NCBI GenBank assembly: GCA_020846135.1
Contig: JADLEK010000018.1
Span: 1-64,000 of the forward strand
Source of the DNA: Gammaproteobacteria bacterium
GTDB taxonomy: Bacteria > Pseudomonadota > Gammaproteobacteria > Competibacterales > Competibacteraceae
DNA: 64,000 nt
Direction of reading: 5' to 3'
The first letter of the stretch is position 1; each line of letters opens with the position of its first letter. Shown here in pieces: positions 1-8,713 of this stretch. Made by a program: the position numbers and the translations under genes. The notes beneath the pieces were generated by a model. The model ran no database searches. It was given only the letters and a program-made list of their open reading frames with translations, and was not told where the DNA came from.

Positions 1-1091
1 GGATTCCCGATCTGGAGCAGCGGCTGAATCAGTCCACTGCAGTGGAACAGGATGAGTTCAAGCTGCTGCGAAATAAAGTCACGGATGAAGAAATTGCCGA
101 AGTCGTTTCCAAATGGACCGGGATTCCCGTTTCCAAGATGCTGGAAGGCGAGCGCGACAAGCTATTGCGGATGGAAGAAGCCATTGCCCAGCGGGTGGTC
201 GGTCAGGGCGAGGCGGTTAAATCGGTCTGCGACGCGATTCGCCGCTCCCGCGCCGGCTTGTCCGATCCCCGGCGGCCTAATGGTTCCTTCCTGTTTCTCG
301 GCCCGACCGGGGTGGGTAAAACCGAGTTATGCAAAGCCTTGGCTGCGTTTCTGTTTGATACTGAAGAGGCGCTGGTACGGATTGATATGTCGGAGTTTAT
401 GGAGAAACATTCGGTAGCGCGGATGATTGGCGCGCCGCCCGGTTATATCGGTTATGAGGAAGGCGGGCATTTGACCGAGACCATTCGGCGGCGGCCCTAC
501 AGCGTGATTTTACTGGATGAAATCGAAAAGGCTCACCCGGATGTTTTTAATGTCCTGCTGCAAGTGCTGGATGACGGGCGTTTGACTGATGGTCAGGGTC
601 GGACCGTGGATTTTCGCAATACCGTGATCGTGATGACCTCCAACCTTGGTTCGCAGATGATTCAGGAAATGGCGGCGCAGGACAATTACCCGCTGATGAA
701 AAGCATGGTGATGACCCAGGTCGTCGATCATTTCCGTCCGGAGTTTATTAACCGGATTGATGAAGTCGTGGTGTTTCACCCCTTGGGCCGGGAGCAAATC
801 CGGGCGATTGCCGATATTCAAATCGGTTATTTGCGGCAACGGCTGGTGGATCGGCAAATGGGTCTGGAATTAACGCCGGCGGCGCTGGATCAATTAGGCG
901 AAGCGGGTTTTGATCCGGTGTACGGGGCGCGGCCCTTAAAGCGGGCGATTCAGCAGTCGTTGGAAAATCCACTGGCCCGGCGGATTCTGGCGGGTGAATT
1001 TAGTCCTGGCGATACGATAGCGGTGGATGCCGGGCGGGATGGACTGGAGTTTCACAAGACGGGCGGAGTGCGGCTGGATAAGGCGGCGTGA
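1..1091 (+). CDS. clpB: ATP-dependent chaperone ClpB, C-terminal part (5' end outside window)
   Basis: Disaggregase of the Hsp100 family, which works with DnaK to pull apart protein aggregates in the cytoplasm. The reading frame is already open at base 3 (I-P-D-L-E-Q), so the N-domain, first AAA+ module and most of the middle domain lie upstream of the window. The visible part is the end of the middle region and the whole second AAA+ module: Walker [10 protein letters not shown], pore loop GYIGYEEGG, Walker [11 protein letters not shown], sensor 1 in MTSNLGS, an arginine-finger segment [13 protein letters not shown], and the C-terminal sensor 2 ([10 protein letters not shown]). The [10 protein letters not shown] segment is typical of ClpB rather than ClpA. 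Nothing indicates damage. The next gene is about 330 bp away. Confidence 0.96.
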   Translation, partial: IPDLEQRLNQSTAVEQDEFKLLRNKVTDEEIAEVVSKWTGIPVSKMLEGERDKLLRMEEAIAQRVVGQGEAVKSVCDAIRRSRAGLSDPRRPNGSFLFLGPTGVGKTELCKALAAFLFDTEEALVRIDMSEFMEKHSVARMIGAPPGYIGYEEGGHLTETIRRRPYSVILLDEIEKAHPDVFNVLLQVLDDGRLTDGQGRTVDFRNTVIVMTSNLGSQMIQEMAAQDNYPLMKSMVMTQVVDHFRPEFINRIDEVVVFHPLGREQIRAIADIQIGYLRQRLVDRQMGLELTPAALDQLGEAGFDPVYGARPLKRAIQQSLENPLARRILAGEFSPGDTIAVDAGRDGLEFHKTGGVRLDKAA

Positions 1092-1102
1092 TTTACAGAT
1101 TA

Positions 1103-1169
1103 GCCACGGAATAACACGGAAGAACACGGAAAATTTCTTTTTTCAGGGTATTCCGTGTCTTTTCGTGGC
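1103..1169. repeat. intergenic hairpin repeat, CCACGGAA family (copy 1)
   Basis: Imperfect inverted repeat just after clpB. The left arm reads GCCACGGAATAACACGGAA and the right arm TTCCGTGTCTTTTCGTGGC; about 15 of 19 positions pair, around an A/T-rich centre. A closely related element follows dcd (29146-29203), and half or scrambled copies occur near 40480, 41630 and 55566. It could act as a transcription terminator or mRNA-stabilising hairpin for clpB, but its recurrence suggests an interspersed repeat family. Confidence 0.7.
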
Positions 1170-1192
1170 CGGTTTCCGGAATAGTCATCGAG

Positions 1193-1315
1193 TAAGCATT
1201 CAGCCCCCTCCCCTAACCCCTCCCCCGCTGGGGGAGGGGAATGCGCTGATCATTCATCACCGCGCAAGACTCCCTCCCCCAGCGGGGGAGGGCCGGGGTG
1301 GGGGCTGAATGCTTA
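1193..1315. repeat. GC-rich intergenic inverted-repeat element (MITE/REP-like)
   Basis: A 123-bp palindromic element. The terminal arms TAAGCATTCAGCCCCC (1193-1208) and its exact reverse complement (1300-1315) are 16 bp long and perfect. Inside lie two further G/C-rich complementary blocks (CCTCCCCCGCTGGGGGAGG near 1219-1238 and CCCTCCCCCAGCGGGGGAGG near 1273-1292), each itself a strong hairpin. No credible gene lies between the arms. Together with the CCACGGAA element it accounts for most of the 329-bp gap between clpB and the next gene. I saw no second copy in this window. Confidence 0.75.
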
Positions 1316-1420
1316 CGTCATCGACACTTGGTATGCCCTTTATGATCAATCACCTTAAGCAACTACTGAGGCAGGCGGTGATAAAAACCGTCTGCCTTTC
1401 GCCTTAGCCTCTCCCCTCCC

Positions 1421-1879
1421 ATGTCTCATCATCTCCTCATCGTCTACCACACCCAGACCGGCCATACCCGAACCATGGCGCGGGCGGTGCGGCGTGGGGC
1501 GCGGCGGGTGACTGAGGTTGAAACCCGGCTAAAAATGGCGCTGCGCGCCACTCTGGAGGATCTGCTATGGGCCAATGGCCTGTTGCTCGGTACCCCGGAA
1601 AATTTCGGCTATATGTCCGGGGCGCTGAAAAACTTTCTGGATCGCACCTACTATCCCGCCCAAGGCCAAATCAGCGGCCTGCCCTATGCGGTGTTCATCA
1701 GCGCCGGCAATGACGGAACGGGGGCGCTGACCAGCATTGAACGCATTGTTCGGGGCTATCCGCTCAAACCGGTCTGCGATCCGATCATTGTCCGGGGCGA
1801 AGTGACCGCTGAAGATCTACAGCGCTGTGAAGAACTCGGTGAAACGATGGCGTCGGGAATCGCATGGGGCATTTTCTGA
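1421..1879 (+). CDS. flavodoxin-fold / NAD(P)H-dependent FMN reductase-like protein
   Basis: A 152-residue protein of the flavodoxin fold. The N-terminal strand and loop LIVYHTQTGHTRTMARAV carries the T-x-T-G-x-T phosphate-binding loop for FMN, and TPENFGYMSGALKNFLDR is the second flavin-contacting loop seen in flavodoxin and quinone-reductase relatives. SAGNDGTGALTSIE forms the third loop. The length fits a single domain. It probably binds FMN and carries out electron transfer or NAD(P)H-dependent reduction; the substrate cannot be read from the sequence. Its last 16 bases overlap the start of mtgA, so the two are probably co-transcribed, though no functional link is evident. Confidence 0.75.
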   Translation: MSHHLLIVYHTQTGHTRTMARAVRRGARRVTEVETRLKMALRATLEDLLWANGLLLGTPENFGYMSGALKNFLDRTYYPAQGQISGLPYAVFISAGNDGTGALTSIERIVRGYPLKPVCDPIIVRGEVTAEDLQRCEELGETMASGIAWGIF

Positions 1880-2625
1880 ACGAAGCGCGACTCAAAGCAG
1901 TCGCTGATGGGTTGCGGAGTCTGAAACGGCCGTGGCTGGTCCGGATCGGGCGTGGGTTGTGGAAGACAGCGCAGATTTTCATCGCCGGTTCGGTGGTGCT
2001 GATCCTGATCCTGCGCTGGTTGCCCTTGCCCACCTCCAGCATGATGATCCAGCATGGGATCAAAGCGTGGTGGGCGGGGGAAGGTGCAGCGACCCGTTAT
2101 GTCTGGACGCCGTACCCCGATATTTCACCCTACGCCGGGCTGGCGGTCATCGCTGCTGAAGATCAGCGGTTTCCTGATCATCATGGCTTTGATTTCGTGG
2201 AGATTCAGGAGGCGCTGGAGGATCAGGAGGAGGGGAAACCATTGCGCGGAGCCAGTACGCTCAGTCAGCAAGTGGCGAAAAATCTGTTGCTGTGGCCGGG
2301 GCGCAGCTTCATCCGCAAGGGGCTGGAAGCCTGGTTTACCCTGCTGCTGGAACTGCTTTGGCCCAAGCAGCGGATTCTGGAGGTTTATTTGAACATTGCC
2401 GAGTTCGGTGATGCTACTTTTGGGGTGGAAGCGGCCAGCCAGCGGTTTTTCAACAAACCCGCCGCCCGGTTGAGCGCCGACGAAGCGGCGCGACTGGCGG
2501 CGGTCTTGCCGAGTCCGCAGCGTTACCGGGTGGATAAACCCTCGGCTTATGTCCTCAAACGCCAGCGCTGGATCGAGAAGCAGATGCGGCAACTGGGCGG
2601 CGTCGCCTATCTGGACCGGCTGTAA
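1864..2625 (+). CDS. mtgA: monofunctional biosynthetic peptidoglycan transglycosylase
   Basis: Glycosyltransferase family 51 enzyme that polymerises lipid II into glycan strands at the periplasmic face of the inner membrane, without a transpeptidase domain. At 253 residues it has normal length. One membrane helix lies at about residues 37-57. The catalytic glutamate is in AVIAAEDQRFPDHHGFD (E99), followed by the conserved RGASTLSQQVAKNL block and the YLNIAEFGDATFGVE block with the second conserved glutamate. The ATG at 1864 overlaps the upstream flavodoxin-fold gene by 16 bp. The first 30 residues are basic, as expected for a cytoplasmic leader. Confidence 0.93.
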   Translation: MGHFLNEARLKAVADGLRSLKRPWLVRIGRGLWKTAQIFIAGSVVLILILRWLPLPTSSMMIQHGIKAWWAGEGAATRYVWTPYPDISPYAGLAVIAAEDQRFPDHHGFDFVEIQEALEDQEEGKPLRGASTLSQQVAKNLLLWPGRSFIRKGLEAWFTLLLELLWPKQRILEVYLNIAEFGDATFGVEAASQRFFNKPAARLSADEAARLAAVLPSPQRYRVDKPSAYVLKRQRWIEKQMRQLGGVAYLDRL

Positions 2626-2676
2626 AAACCACTTAACCCTTATTTCAATCAACCCTGTTCACTGGGGACAAGTCTC

Positions 2677-3213
2677 ATGTCGGATTCGCAAATAACGGCG
2701 GCTATTCCCGCCCACGGCGGAACATGGCTCACACGCCGGCGGCTGAATGCCATCGGCGTTCTCATCTGCATCGCCGGGCTGGGGTATGCCGCTTATGCCC
2801 AGCAGTATCTGGCGCTGGAGCCGTGTCCGCTCTGTATCTTTCAGCGCCTCACACTGCTGGCGGTCGGGCTGGTATTTCTGGCCGCGCTGATTCACAACCC
2901 GCCGGGCTGGGGCGCGAAGGTTTACGGCGTACTCATCATGTCTGTTTCCGATCTCGGCATCGGCATCGCCGCCCGGCATGTCTGGCTGCAACATCTGCCC
3001 CCGGAAGAAGCGCCGCGCTGCGGGCCGGGACTGGACTATATGCTGGAAACCTTTCCGTTGAGCCAGACCTTGCGTGAAATTCTGACCGGTGCCGGCGAGT
3101 GCGCCAATGTGGACTGGACCCTGTTGGGTTTCAGTATGCCGGAATGGAATCTGCTGCTGTTTTTCAGCCTGGGCGTGGCGGGATTCGTCGGCAACTGGTT
3201 GCTACGGCGCTGA
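2677..3213 (+). CDS. dsbB: disulfide bond formation protein B
   Basis: Inner-membrane quinone reductase that reoxidises DsbA. The 178 residues contain four hydrophobic segments. The first periplasmic loop carries the CxxC pair (C50-P-L-C53) followed by IFQR, and the second loop carries C115 and C142, which form the exchanging disulfide. That is the full set of four redox cysteines. The second loop is somewhat expanded (HLPPEEAPRCGPGLDYMLET). The start at 2677 fits the predicted N-in topology with a roughly 20-residue cytoplasmic leader. No dsbA is present in the window. Confidence 0.93.
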   Translation: MSDSQITAAIPAHGGTWLTRRRLNAIGVLICIAGLGYAAYAQQYLALEPCPLCIFQRLTLLAVGLVFLAALIHNPPGWGAKVYGVLIMSVSDLGIGIAARHVWLQHLPPEEAPRCGPGLDYMLETFPLSQTLREILTGAGECANVDWTLLGFSMPEWNLLLFFSLGVAGFVGNWLLRR

Positions 3214-3266
3214 ATCAACCGTTCAGTGAACCCCGATTTGCAAATTGATTTTTGGAGAACTGACCC

Positions 3267-4211
3267 ATGACGACGACCATGAAAGCGGTGCGGATTCACG
3301 CTTATGGCGGTCCCGAAGTCCTGCATTATGAAGATACCCCGCTGCCGCAAATCCAACCCGACGATCTGCTGATTCGGGTGCGGGCGGCGGCGATCAATCC
3401 GGTGGACTGGAAAATCCGTGAAGGTCATCTGCAAGGCTTCCTGAACCATCAATTGCCGCTGACGCTGGGCTGGGACGTATCCGGCGAGGTGGTAGAGATC
3501 GGCCCGGAGGTCACCCGGTTCAAAGTGGGCGATGCAGTTTATGCCCGACCCAACATCGAACGGGATGGCGGCTATGCCGAATACATCGCGGTCAAGGCCA
3601 GCGAGGCGGCGATCAAACCGACCCGACTGGATCATGACCATGCCGCCGCGGTGCCACTGGCGGCGCTGACCGCCTGGCAGGCGCTGGTCGACGCGGCGCA
3701 ACTGCGGAGTGGGCAAACCGTGCTGATTCACGCCGCTGCCGGTGGGGTCGGCAGCTTTGCGGTGCAACTGGCCAAGGCGCGCGGGGCGAAGGTAATCGCG
3801 ACCGCTTCGGCAGTGAACGTCGGCCTCGCCATGGAGCTGGGCGCTGATGAATTTATTGACTACACCCGCACCCGGTTTGAAGCAGCCGTCAAGGACGTGG
3901 ATGTGGTGTTCGACACCATCGGCGGCGAGACCCAGACGCGGTCCTGGTCGGTGCTGAAACCGGGCGGGATCCTGGTTTCAGTGATCAGTCCGCCTGCGGA
4001 AGCGACCGCCGCCGAACAGGGGGTGCGCAGCGCTTTCGTGTTCGTTCAGCCCAGCGGCTCGCAACTGGACGCCATCGCTCATCTGATTGATGAGGGGCGG
4101 ATCAAGCCGATCCTGCATACGGTCTTGCCGCTCTACGAAGCCCGGCAGGCGCAGGTCATCAGTCAGGGCGGCCATGTGCGCGGCAAAATTGTCCTGCATG
4201 TCGCGAATTGA
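3267..4211 (+). CDS. zinc-independent medium-chain dehydrogenase, NADPH:quinone oxidoreductase-like
   Basis: A 314-residue MDR-superfamily oxidoreductase. An N-terminal GroES-like domain (about residues 1-125, with the AAINPVDWKIREG motif) is followed by a Rossmann domain with the dinucleotide loop HAAAGGVGSFAVQLAKARGA near residues 150-170. The structural and catalytic zinc cysteines of alcohol dehydrogenases are absent, so the quinone-reductase (QOR) branch is the better match. It likely reduces quinones or reactive enones with NADPH. The ATG at 3267 has a good ribosome site (GGAGAACTGACCC). Its stop codon shares one base with the ATG of the next gene, so the two are translationally coupled. 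Confidence 0.88.
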   Translation: MTTTMKAVRIHAYGGPEVLHYEDTPLPQIQPDDLLIRVRAAAINPVDWKIREGHLQGFLNHQLPLTLGWDVSGEVVEIGPEVTRFKVGDAVYARPNIERDGGYAEYIAVKASEAAIKPTRLDHDHAAAVPLAALTAWQALVDAAQLRSGQTVLIHAAAGGVGSFAVQLAKARGAKVIATASAVNVGLAMELGADEFIDYTRTRFEAAVKDVDVVFDTIGGETQTRSWSVLKPGGILVSVISPPAEATAAEQGVRSAFVFVQPSGSQLDAIAHLIDEGRIKPILHTVLPLYEARQAQVISQGGHVRGKIVLHVAN

Positions 4212-5368
4212 TGGTTGCCGCCATGCCCACCTGCACCAACCACATTGCCCTGCCCGCCCCCGCGCCCGGCGTTCAACGAACGCTGGCGGTTCACCGTTAT
4301 GGCCAGTCCGGCGCCCGGCCCAGGGTCTACGTTCAGGCGGCTCTCCACGCCGATGAGATTCCCGGATTGCTGGTTGCGCAACATCTGCTGCTGGGTCTCG
4401 AGCAGGCGCACCGCGATGGGCGAATCCTTGGCGAAATCGTGGTGGTTCCGGTCGCCAACCCGATTGGCTTGAGCCAGCATCTCAACGGTCGGTTGCTGGG
4501 GCGGTTTGATTTTGAAAGCACCGGCAATTTCAATCGCGGGTTTCCCGATCTGACCGGGCCGGCGCTGGACCAGGTTCGGGGCCGGTTAAGCCCTGATCCG
4601 GCTGCGAATGTGGCGCTGATCCGGGCGACGCTGAAAACGGCGCTGGCGGTGCAGAACCCGGTGCGGGAAACGACCGCGCTCAAGTGCGCCTTGCTCGGCC
4701 TGGCGCTGGATGCCGATTTTGTGTTTGACCTGCACTGCGACAGCGAGGCGCTGCTGCACCTCTACGCTGCCCAGGATCAACGTGATGACGCGGTGGCGCT
4801 GGGAGCGGAACTGGGCGCAGCAGCGATTCTGCTGGAGGAAGAGCCGGGCGGCAGTCCGTTTGACCAGGCCTGCGCGGGTCCCTGGCGACGCCTGCGGGAG
4901 GCGCTGGCGGACGAAGGTCCGATACCGCTGGCCTGCTTTGCGACGACGGTGGAATTGCGCGGCCAGACTGATGTGCATGATCAGGATGCGGCCGCGGATG
5001 CGGCGGCGCTGTTGCGCTTTCTGCAACGGCGCGGGGCGCTGGCCGGCGATCCGGGGCCGTTACCACAACCTTGTTGTGAACCGACGCCGCTGGATGGGGT
5101 AGATGTGCTGACTGCACCGGCCGCCGGGGTGCTGGTTTATCGCAAGAGGTTAGGCGAACGGGTGCAGGTCGGCGAGGTGGTGGCAGAGCTGGTGGACCCG
5201 CTCAGCGAACCATTGGGCGCGGCCCGGACCCCGATTTGCGCGGCAACCAATGGTCTGCTGTTGACCCGGATGAGCGAGCGGCTGGTTCGACCCGGCCAGA
5301 AATTCTGCAAAATTGCCGGGCGGGAACCGCTCAGTTACCGGCGGGCGGGTCAGTTGCTGGAAGATTGA
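4211..5368 (+). CDS. succinylglutamate desuccinylase/aspartoacylase family zinc hydrolase
   Basis: A 385-residue M14-type deacylase of the AstE/AspA family. The HxxE zinc pair is in ALHADEIPGLL (near residues 46-50) and the third ligand is in the FDLHCDSEALLHLY block. The C-terminal 90 residues (APAAGVLVYRKRLGERVQVG) resemble the biotinyl/lipoyl-like beta domain common in this family. The substrate is probably an N-acyl amino acid or a small amide, but nothing adjacent identifies it. An in-frame TTG lies one codon earlier at 4208; I prefer the ATG at 4211 because it forms a TGATG junction with the upstream gene. Confidence 0.85.
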   Translation: MVAAMPTCTNHIALPAPAPGVQRTLAVHRYGQSGARPRVYVQAALHADEIPGLLVAQHLLLGLEQAHRDGRILGEIVVVPVANPIGLSQHLNGRLLGRFDFESTGNFNRGFPDLTGPALDQVRGRLSPDPAANVALIRATLKTALAVQNPVRETTALKCALLGLALDADFVFDLHCDSEALLHLYAAQDQRDDAVALGAELGAAAILLEEEPGGSPFDQACAGPWRRLREALADEGPIPLACFATTVELRGQTDVHDQDAAADAAALLRFLQRRGALAGDPGPLPQPCCEPTPLDGVDVLTAPAAGVLVYRKRLGERVQVGEVVAELVDPLSEPLGAARTPICAATNGLLLTRMSERLVRPGQKFCKIAGREPLSYRRAGQLLED

Positions 5369-5374
5369 GCGTCC

Positions 5375-6610
5375 TTACACCAGCACTTCCCGGCACGGGG
5401 GATGGCTAAGAAAAGCAGTTGGACTGGCGGTGAGGCCATAAGCGCCGGACTGGAACACTACGATCAGATCGCCAATGTCGGTTTTCGCCAGTTCCATCCG
5501 GTCGGCCAGCACATCCAGTGGGGTACAAAGCGGCCCCACCACGGTGACCACTTCCCGCTCCGTTCCAAATACCCGGTTGCCGACCACCACCGGATAATTC
5601 TTGCGGATGACCTGGCCGAAATTGCCGGATGCCGCCAGATGGTGATGCAAACCACCATTGGCGATCAAAAAGGTGTGCCCACGCGAAACCTTGCGATCCA
5701 TCACCTCCACGACATAAATTCCGGCTTCCCCGACCAGATAGCGGCCCAGTTCCAGCACGATTTCGGCTTCCGGCAAACGCGCCGCGACGATCGGCAACCA
5801 GCGATCCAGATTAGCGGCGACAGGCCGCACATCCAGCGGCTGGTCGCCGGGAAAGTAGGGAATGCCAAAGCCACCGCCGATATTGAGCAGCCAGACTCGC
5901 CCCGGCGCGGCGTCGGCCAGCCGCAACGCCAGTTCAAAGATGCGATCATGGGCCTCGATCAGCGCTTCGGCCCGCAGGTTTTGCGATCCGGTGAACAGGT
6001 GAAAGCCCTGAAAATCTAGGCCAAGCTCGCCGATCCGCTGCAACAAGGTGGGAACCTGCTCGGCATCCACGCCAAATGGTTTTGAGCCGCCGCCCATCTT
6101 CATTCCGGAAGTTTTCAGCTCGAAATCCGGGTTGACCCGCACCGCGACCCGGGATTGCCGACCCAGTTTCTGGCCCAGTTGGGCCACCGTCTCCAGTTCG
6201 CGGGCTGATTCCAGATGCAAGGTGATCCCGGCGGCGATGGCGGCAATCAGTTCTGGAGGACGCTTACCAGGACCAGCAAAGCTGATATTGGCCGGATTCA
6301 TCCCGGCATCCAGCGCCACCTGCATTTCAGCCAGCGAAGCGACATCCAGGCCATCGACCTGCCGGGCAAGATGCTGGACCAGCGCCGGCATCGGATTAGC
6401 CTTGATGGCATAGTGCAGCTTGATCGCAGGCGGCAGAATCCGCCGCAACCAGGCTACCCGCTCATCGATCAGGCGGCGGTCATAGGCATAAAACGGCGTT
6501 TGCCCGACCCGCGCCGCCAGTTGCAGCAGCGACAGCCCACCGACCTGCAAGCAGTCATCGACTACGGGAAACTGGCTCATGGGCCAATGCACGGGGCGGG
6601 CAGCATTCAT
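5375..6610 (-). CDS. PLP-dependent decarboxylase, exosortase-A-system associated
   Basis: Alanine-racemase-fold (type III) pyridoxal-phosphate decarboxylase of 411 residues, related to diaminopimelate and ornithine decarboxylases. The Schiff-base lysine is in LHYAIKANPMP, the glycine loop that holds the cofactor phosphate is LNIGGGFGIPYF, and the partner-subunit cysteine is in GPLCTPLDVL. This subfamily typically sits beside an acyl-CoA ligase in exosortase A/PEP-CTERM loci, and that ligase is the next gene upstream on the same strand, only 16 bp away. The pair probably makes or loads a modified amino-acid-derived group for exopolysaccharide or surface-protein maturation. The exact substrate is unknown. 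Confidence 0.86.
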   Translation of the reverse strand: MNAARPVHWPMSQFPVVDDCLQVGGLSLLQLAARVGQTPFYAYDRRLIDERVAWLRRILPPAIKLHYAIKANPMPALVQHLARQVDGLDVASLAEMQVALDAGMNPANISFAGPGKRPPELIAAIAAGITLHLESARELETVAQLGQKLGRQSRVAVRVNPDFELKTSGMKMGGGSKPFGVDAEQVPTLLQRIGELGLDFQGFHLFTGSQNLRAEALIEAHDRIFELALRLADAAPGRVWLLNIGGGFGIPYFPGDQPLDVRPVAANLDRWLPIVAARLPEAEIVLELGRYLVGEAGIYVVEVMDRKVSRGHTFLIANGGLHHHLAASGNFGQVIRKNYPVVVGNRVFGTEREVVTVVGPLCTPLDVLADRMELAKTDIGDLIVVFQSGAYGLTASPTAFLSHPPCREVLV

Positions 6611-6634
6611 TTTTAACCTTTAGCCTTTAGCCTT
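6611..6634. repeat. short AGGCTAAAGG-type intergenic repeat
   Basis: On the minus strand the spacer between the two exosortase-associated genes reads AGGCTAAAGGCTAAAGGTTA just before the ATG. The same motif stands before murD (60717-60740), after ruvB (41586-41602) and near the end of murC (55620). It may supply the ribosome site here (AAAGG), but the recurrence suggests a small interspersed sequence. Confidence 0.5.
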
Positions 6635-8216
6635 CCGAAAACAGCCCGCGCAGCTCTTCGACCAAAGCCTTGCGGTCGATTTTGCCATTCGGATTGCGCG
6701 GCAAATTACGGTTCCGGGAGACCACTTGCAGCGGAACCATGAAATTTGGCAAATGCTGCTTGCAATGGGCGATTAACCCGCCGGCGCTGAAATTCGCCTC
6801 CCGGAGCGGCTTTACCACCGCCACAATCGCCTGACCCAGCGCATGATGGGGAATGCCCAGCGCCGCCGCTTCAGCAATCTGACCGCTGCCGTACAACACT
6901 TCCTCGACTTCAGTGGGACTGACCCGGTAGCCGGAAGTCTTGATCAGATCGTCCTTGCGGCCCAGGAAATACAGAAAGCCGTCCTCGTCCATCCGCACTG
7001 TATCCCCTGACCATACCGCCAGTTCGGGAATCGGCAGGCCGGGATTCTGGTTGGGAACCGGGCGAAACCGTTCGGCCGTCTTGGCCGGATCGTTCCAGTA
7101 GCCGAGCGCCACCAGCGAGCCGCGATGCACCAGTTCGCCCGGTTCGCCCGGGGCGCAGGTGGTCCCGTCTTCGCGCACCACCAGCACCTCGGCATTGGGA
7201 ATGGCCTTGCCGATGGAATCCGGGCGGTGCTCCAGCTCCGCCGGCGGCAAATAGGTGGAGCGGAACGCCTCGGTCAGGCCGTACATCAAGAATGGCCGGG
7301 TCTTCGGCAACGATCGGCGCAAGGCGTTCAGGGTAGCGCGGGGCATGGCGCCGCCAGAATTGGTGATATAGCGCAACTGCTCCACCGCTTCCTCCGGCCA
7401 GGGCAGCGGCGCCAGTTGCACCCACAGCGGCGGCACCGCCGCCAGTCCGGTGATGCCTTCGCGGGCAACCGTTGTGATCACATCGCGGGGCAACAAATAA
7501 TCCATCAACACCGCCCGCGCCCCGGCGACAAAGGCCGTAGTGAGCTGACTGAGTCCATAGTCGAAACTGAACGGCAGGACGGCCAGGATTCGATCTTCGG
7601 CCCGATGGTCCAGATACTCGGCAACACTGTAAGCGCCGGTCAGCAGGTTACGATGGGACAGCACCACGCCTTTGGGTTTGCCGGTGCTGCCGGAGGTATA
7701 CAGAATGGCCGCCATGTCGGAATCAATGCTCTGCGCCGGCGAACGGCCCGCATCGGCGGTTAATAGCTCCGGCCAGTGGCTGATTTGCACCGGACGAACC
7801 GGGCGGTGGGCAACAACCGGACCGTTAACCAGAACCAGACTGTGCAGATCGGGGCAATCGGCCAATAGGGGTTGTAACCACTCCGCCCGGTCGCCGGCGG
7901 TCACCAGGACCCGCACATTGCAATCCCGCAGAATGTAGGCAACCTGCTCCGGTTTCAGCAGCGGATTAATCGGAACGAATACCCCGCCGGCCAGCGCGGT
8001 CCCAAACAGGACGGCGACGGCTTCCAACCGCTTGGGCAGGTAAACCGCGACCCGTTCGGTCCGGTTCAGACCCAGCGCCAGCAGACCCCGCGCGGTATCC
8101 TGAACGAGGCCGGCCAGTTCGGCGTAATCCATGGCCGTCTGCCGATGGACAATAGCGACCGCTTCCGGGCGACGTTCCGCCTGTTCGAGAATGAGTTCAT
8201 GCAGCAGTCTGGCCAT
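6627..8216 (-). CDS. acyl-CoA ligase (AMP-forming), exosortase-A-system associated
   Basis: A 529-residue member of the acyl-adenylate superfamily. It has the phosphate loop YTSGSTGKPKGVVLSHRN, the A5-type motif YGLTEAFRSTYL, the hinge SGDTVRMDEDGFLYFLGRKDD with the ATP-binding aspartate, and the catalytic lysine in NPNGKIDRKAL. All key residues are present. The open frame continues to 8684, but that extension is read through the glutaredoxin-like gene and a tandem repeat. The family N-terminus aligns at MARLLHELILEQAERRP, which sets the start at 8216; an ATG at 8276 is a weaker alternative. It probably activates a carboxylic acid for the neighbouring decarboxylase pathway. Confidence 0.85.
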   Translation of the reverse strand: MARLLHELILEQAERRPEAVAIVHRQTAMDYAELAGLVQDTARGLLALGLNRTERVAVYLPKRLEAVAVLFGTALAGGVFVPINPLLKPEQVAYILRDCNVRVLVTAGDRAEWLQPLLADCPDLHSLVLVNGPVVAHRPVRPVQISHWPELLTADAGRSPAQSIDSDMAAILYTSGSTGKPKGVVLSHRNLLTGAYSVAEYLDHRAEDRILAVLPFSFDYGLSQLTTAFVAGARAVLMDYLLPRDVITTVAREGITGLAAVPPLWVQLAPLPWPEEAVEQLRYITNSGGAMPRATLNALRRSLPKTRPFLMYGLTEAFRSTYLPPAELEHRPDSIGKAIPNAEVLVVREDGTTCAPGEPGELVHRGSLVALGYWNDPAKTAERFRPVPNQNPGLPIPELAVWSGDTVRMDEDGFLYFLGRKDDLIKTSGYRVSPTEVEEVLYGSGQIAEAAALGIPHHALGQAIVAVVKPLREANFSAGGLIAHCKQHLPNFMVPLQVVSRNRNLPRNPNGKIDRKALVEELRGLFSEG

Positions 8217-8288
8217 GCGCAGTTCCGGGGGTTGAGCGGCGGCGAATTGAAGGTTGAAGGTTGAAAGTACAAGCATAGAGGAGAAGTA

Positions 8289-8528
8289 ATGAACAATCAG
8301 GAAGCTGGCCCGACGCTGGCGCTCTACATGACGAGCGGTTGCCATTTGTGCGAACAGGCCGAGGCGTTGCTTGCGCAGGCGGGTCTGGCGTTCAGCCGGG
8401 TGGAGATCGCCGATGATGCGATCCTGCTGGAACGCTACGGCGTCCGCATTCCAGTAGTCCATCGCCTGGAAACCGGCCAGGAGCTGGACTGGCCCATCGA
8501 TTCCGCAGCGTTGGAAGAACTGCGCTGA
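8289..8528 (+). CDS. glutaredoxin-family thiol-disulfide protein
   Basis: A 79-residue single-domain protein of the thioredoxin fold (short glutaredoxin/DUF836 type). The redox motif is C18-H-L-C21 after the first strand (LALYMTSGCHLCEQAEALL), and the cis-proline loop RIPVVH follows. The start is well supported: AGAGGAGAAGTA precedes the ATG at 8289. It is divergent from the acyl-CoA ligase, with 72 bp between the two starts. The redox partner is not evident. Confidence 0.8.
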   Translation: MNNQEAGPTLALYMTSGCHLCEQAEALLAQAGLAFSRVEIADDAILLERYGVRIPVVHRLETGQELDWPIDSAALEELR

Positions 8529-8584
8529 TTTTATAGCTATAGCAATCGGTTGGAGTGGTGAAATTTCCCCTCCTTGGATAAGGA

Positions 8585-8670
8585 GGGGTGGCGCGAAGCG
8601 CCGGGGTGGCGCGAAGCGCCGGGGTGGCGCGAAGCGCCGGGGTGGCGCGAAGCGCCGGGGTGGCGCGAAG
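8585..8670. repeat. tandem array of an 18-bp hairpin unit
   Basis: Four complete head-to-tail copies of GGGGTGGCGCGAAGCGCC (8585-8602, 8603-8620, 8621-8638, 8639-8656) plus a 14-base partial copy to 8670. Each unit contains GGCGC-GAA-GCGCC, so the array would form a row of small hairpins as RNA or single-stranded DNA. It lies between the 3' ends of the glutaredoxin-like gene and srfB, preceded by a CCCCTCCTT/AAGGAGGGG inverted repeat (8568-8588). Copies are identical, so expansion is recent or actively maintained. Confidence 0.9.
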
Positions 8671-8713
8671 CCGCGATTCCACAACTCAGATCGGATTCCC
8701 AGATTATGCAGAA

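Noticed and set aside
8585..8670. CRISPR array
   Set aside because: The units are directly adjacent with no spacers, and no cas gene is in the window. No CRISPR found elsewhere either.
8217..8684. N-terminal extension of the acyl-CoA ligase frame to 685 residues
   Set aside because: It reads antisense through the glutaredoxin-like gene and the tandem 18-bp array (repeated R-F-A-P-P-R), and the enzyme family starts at 8216.
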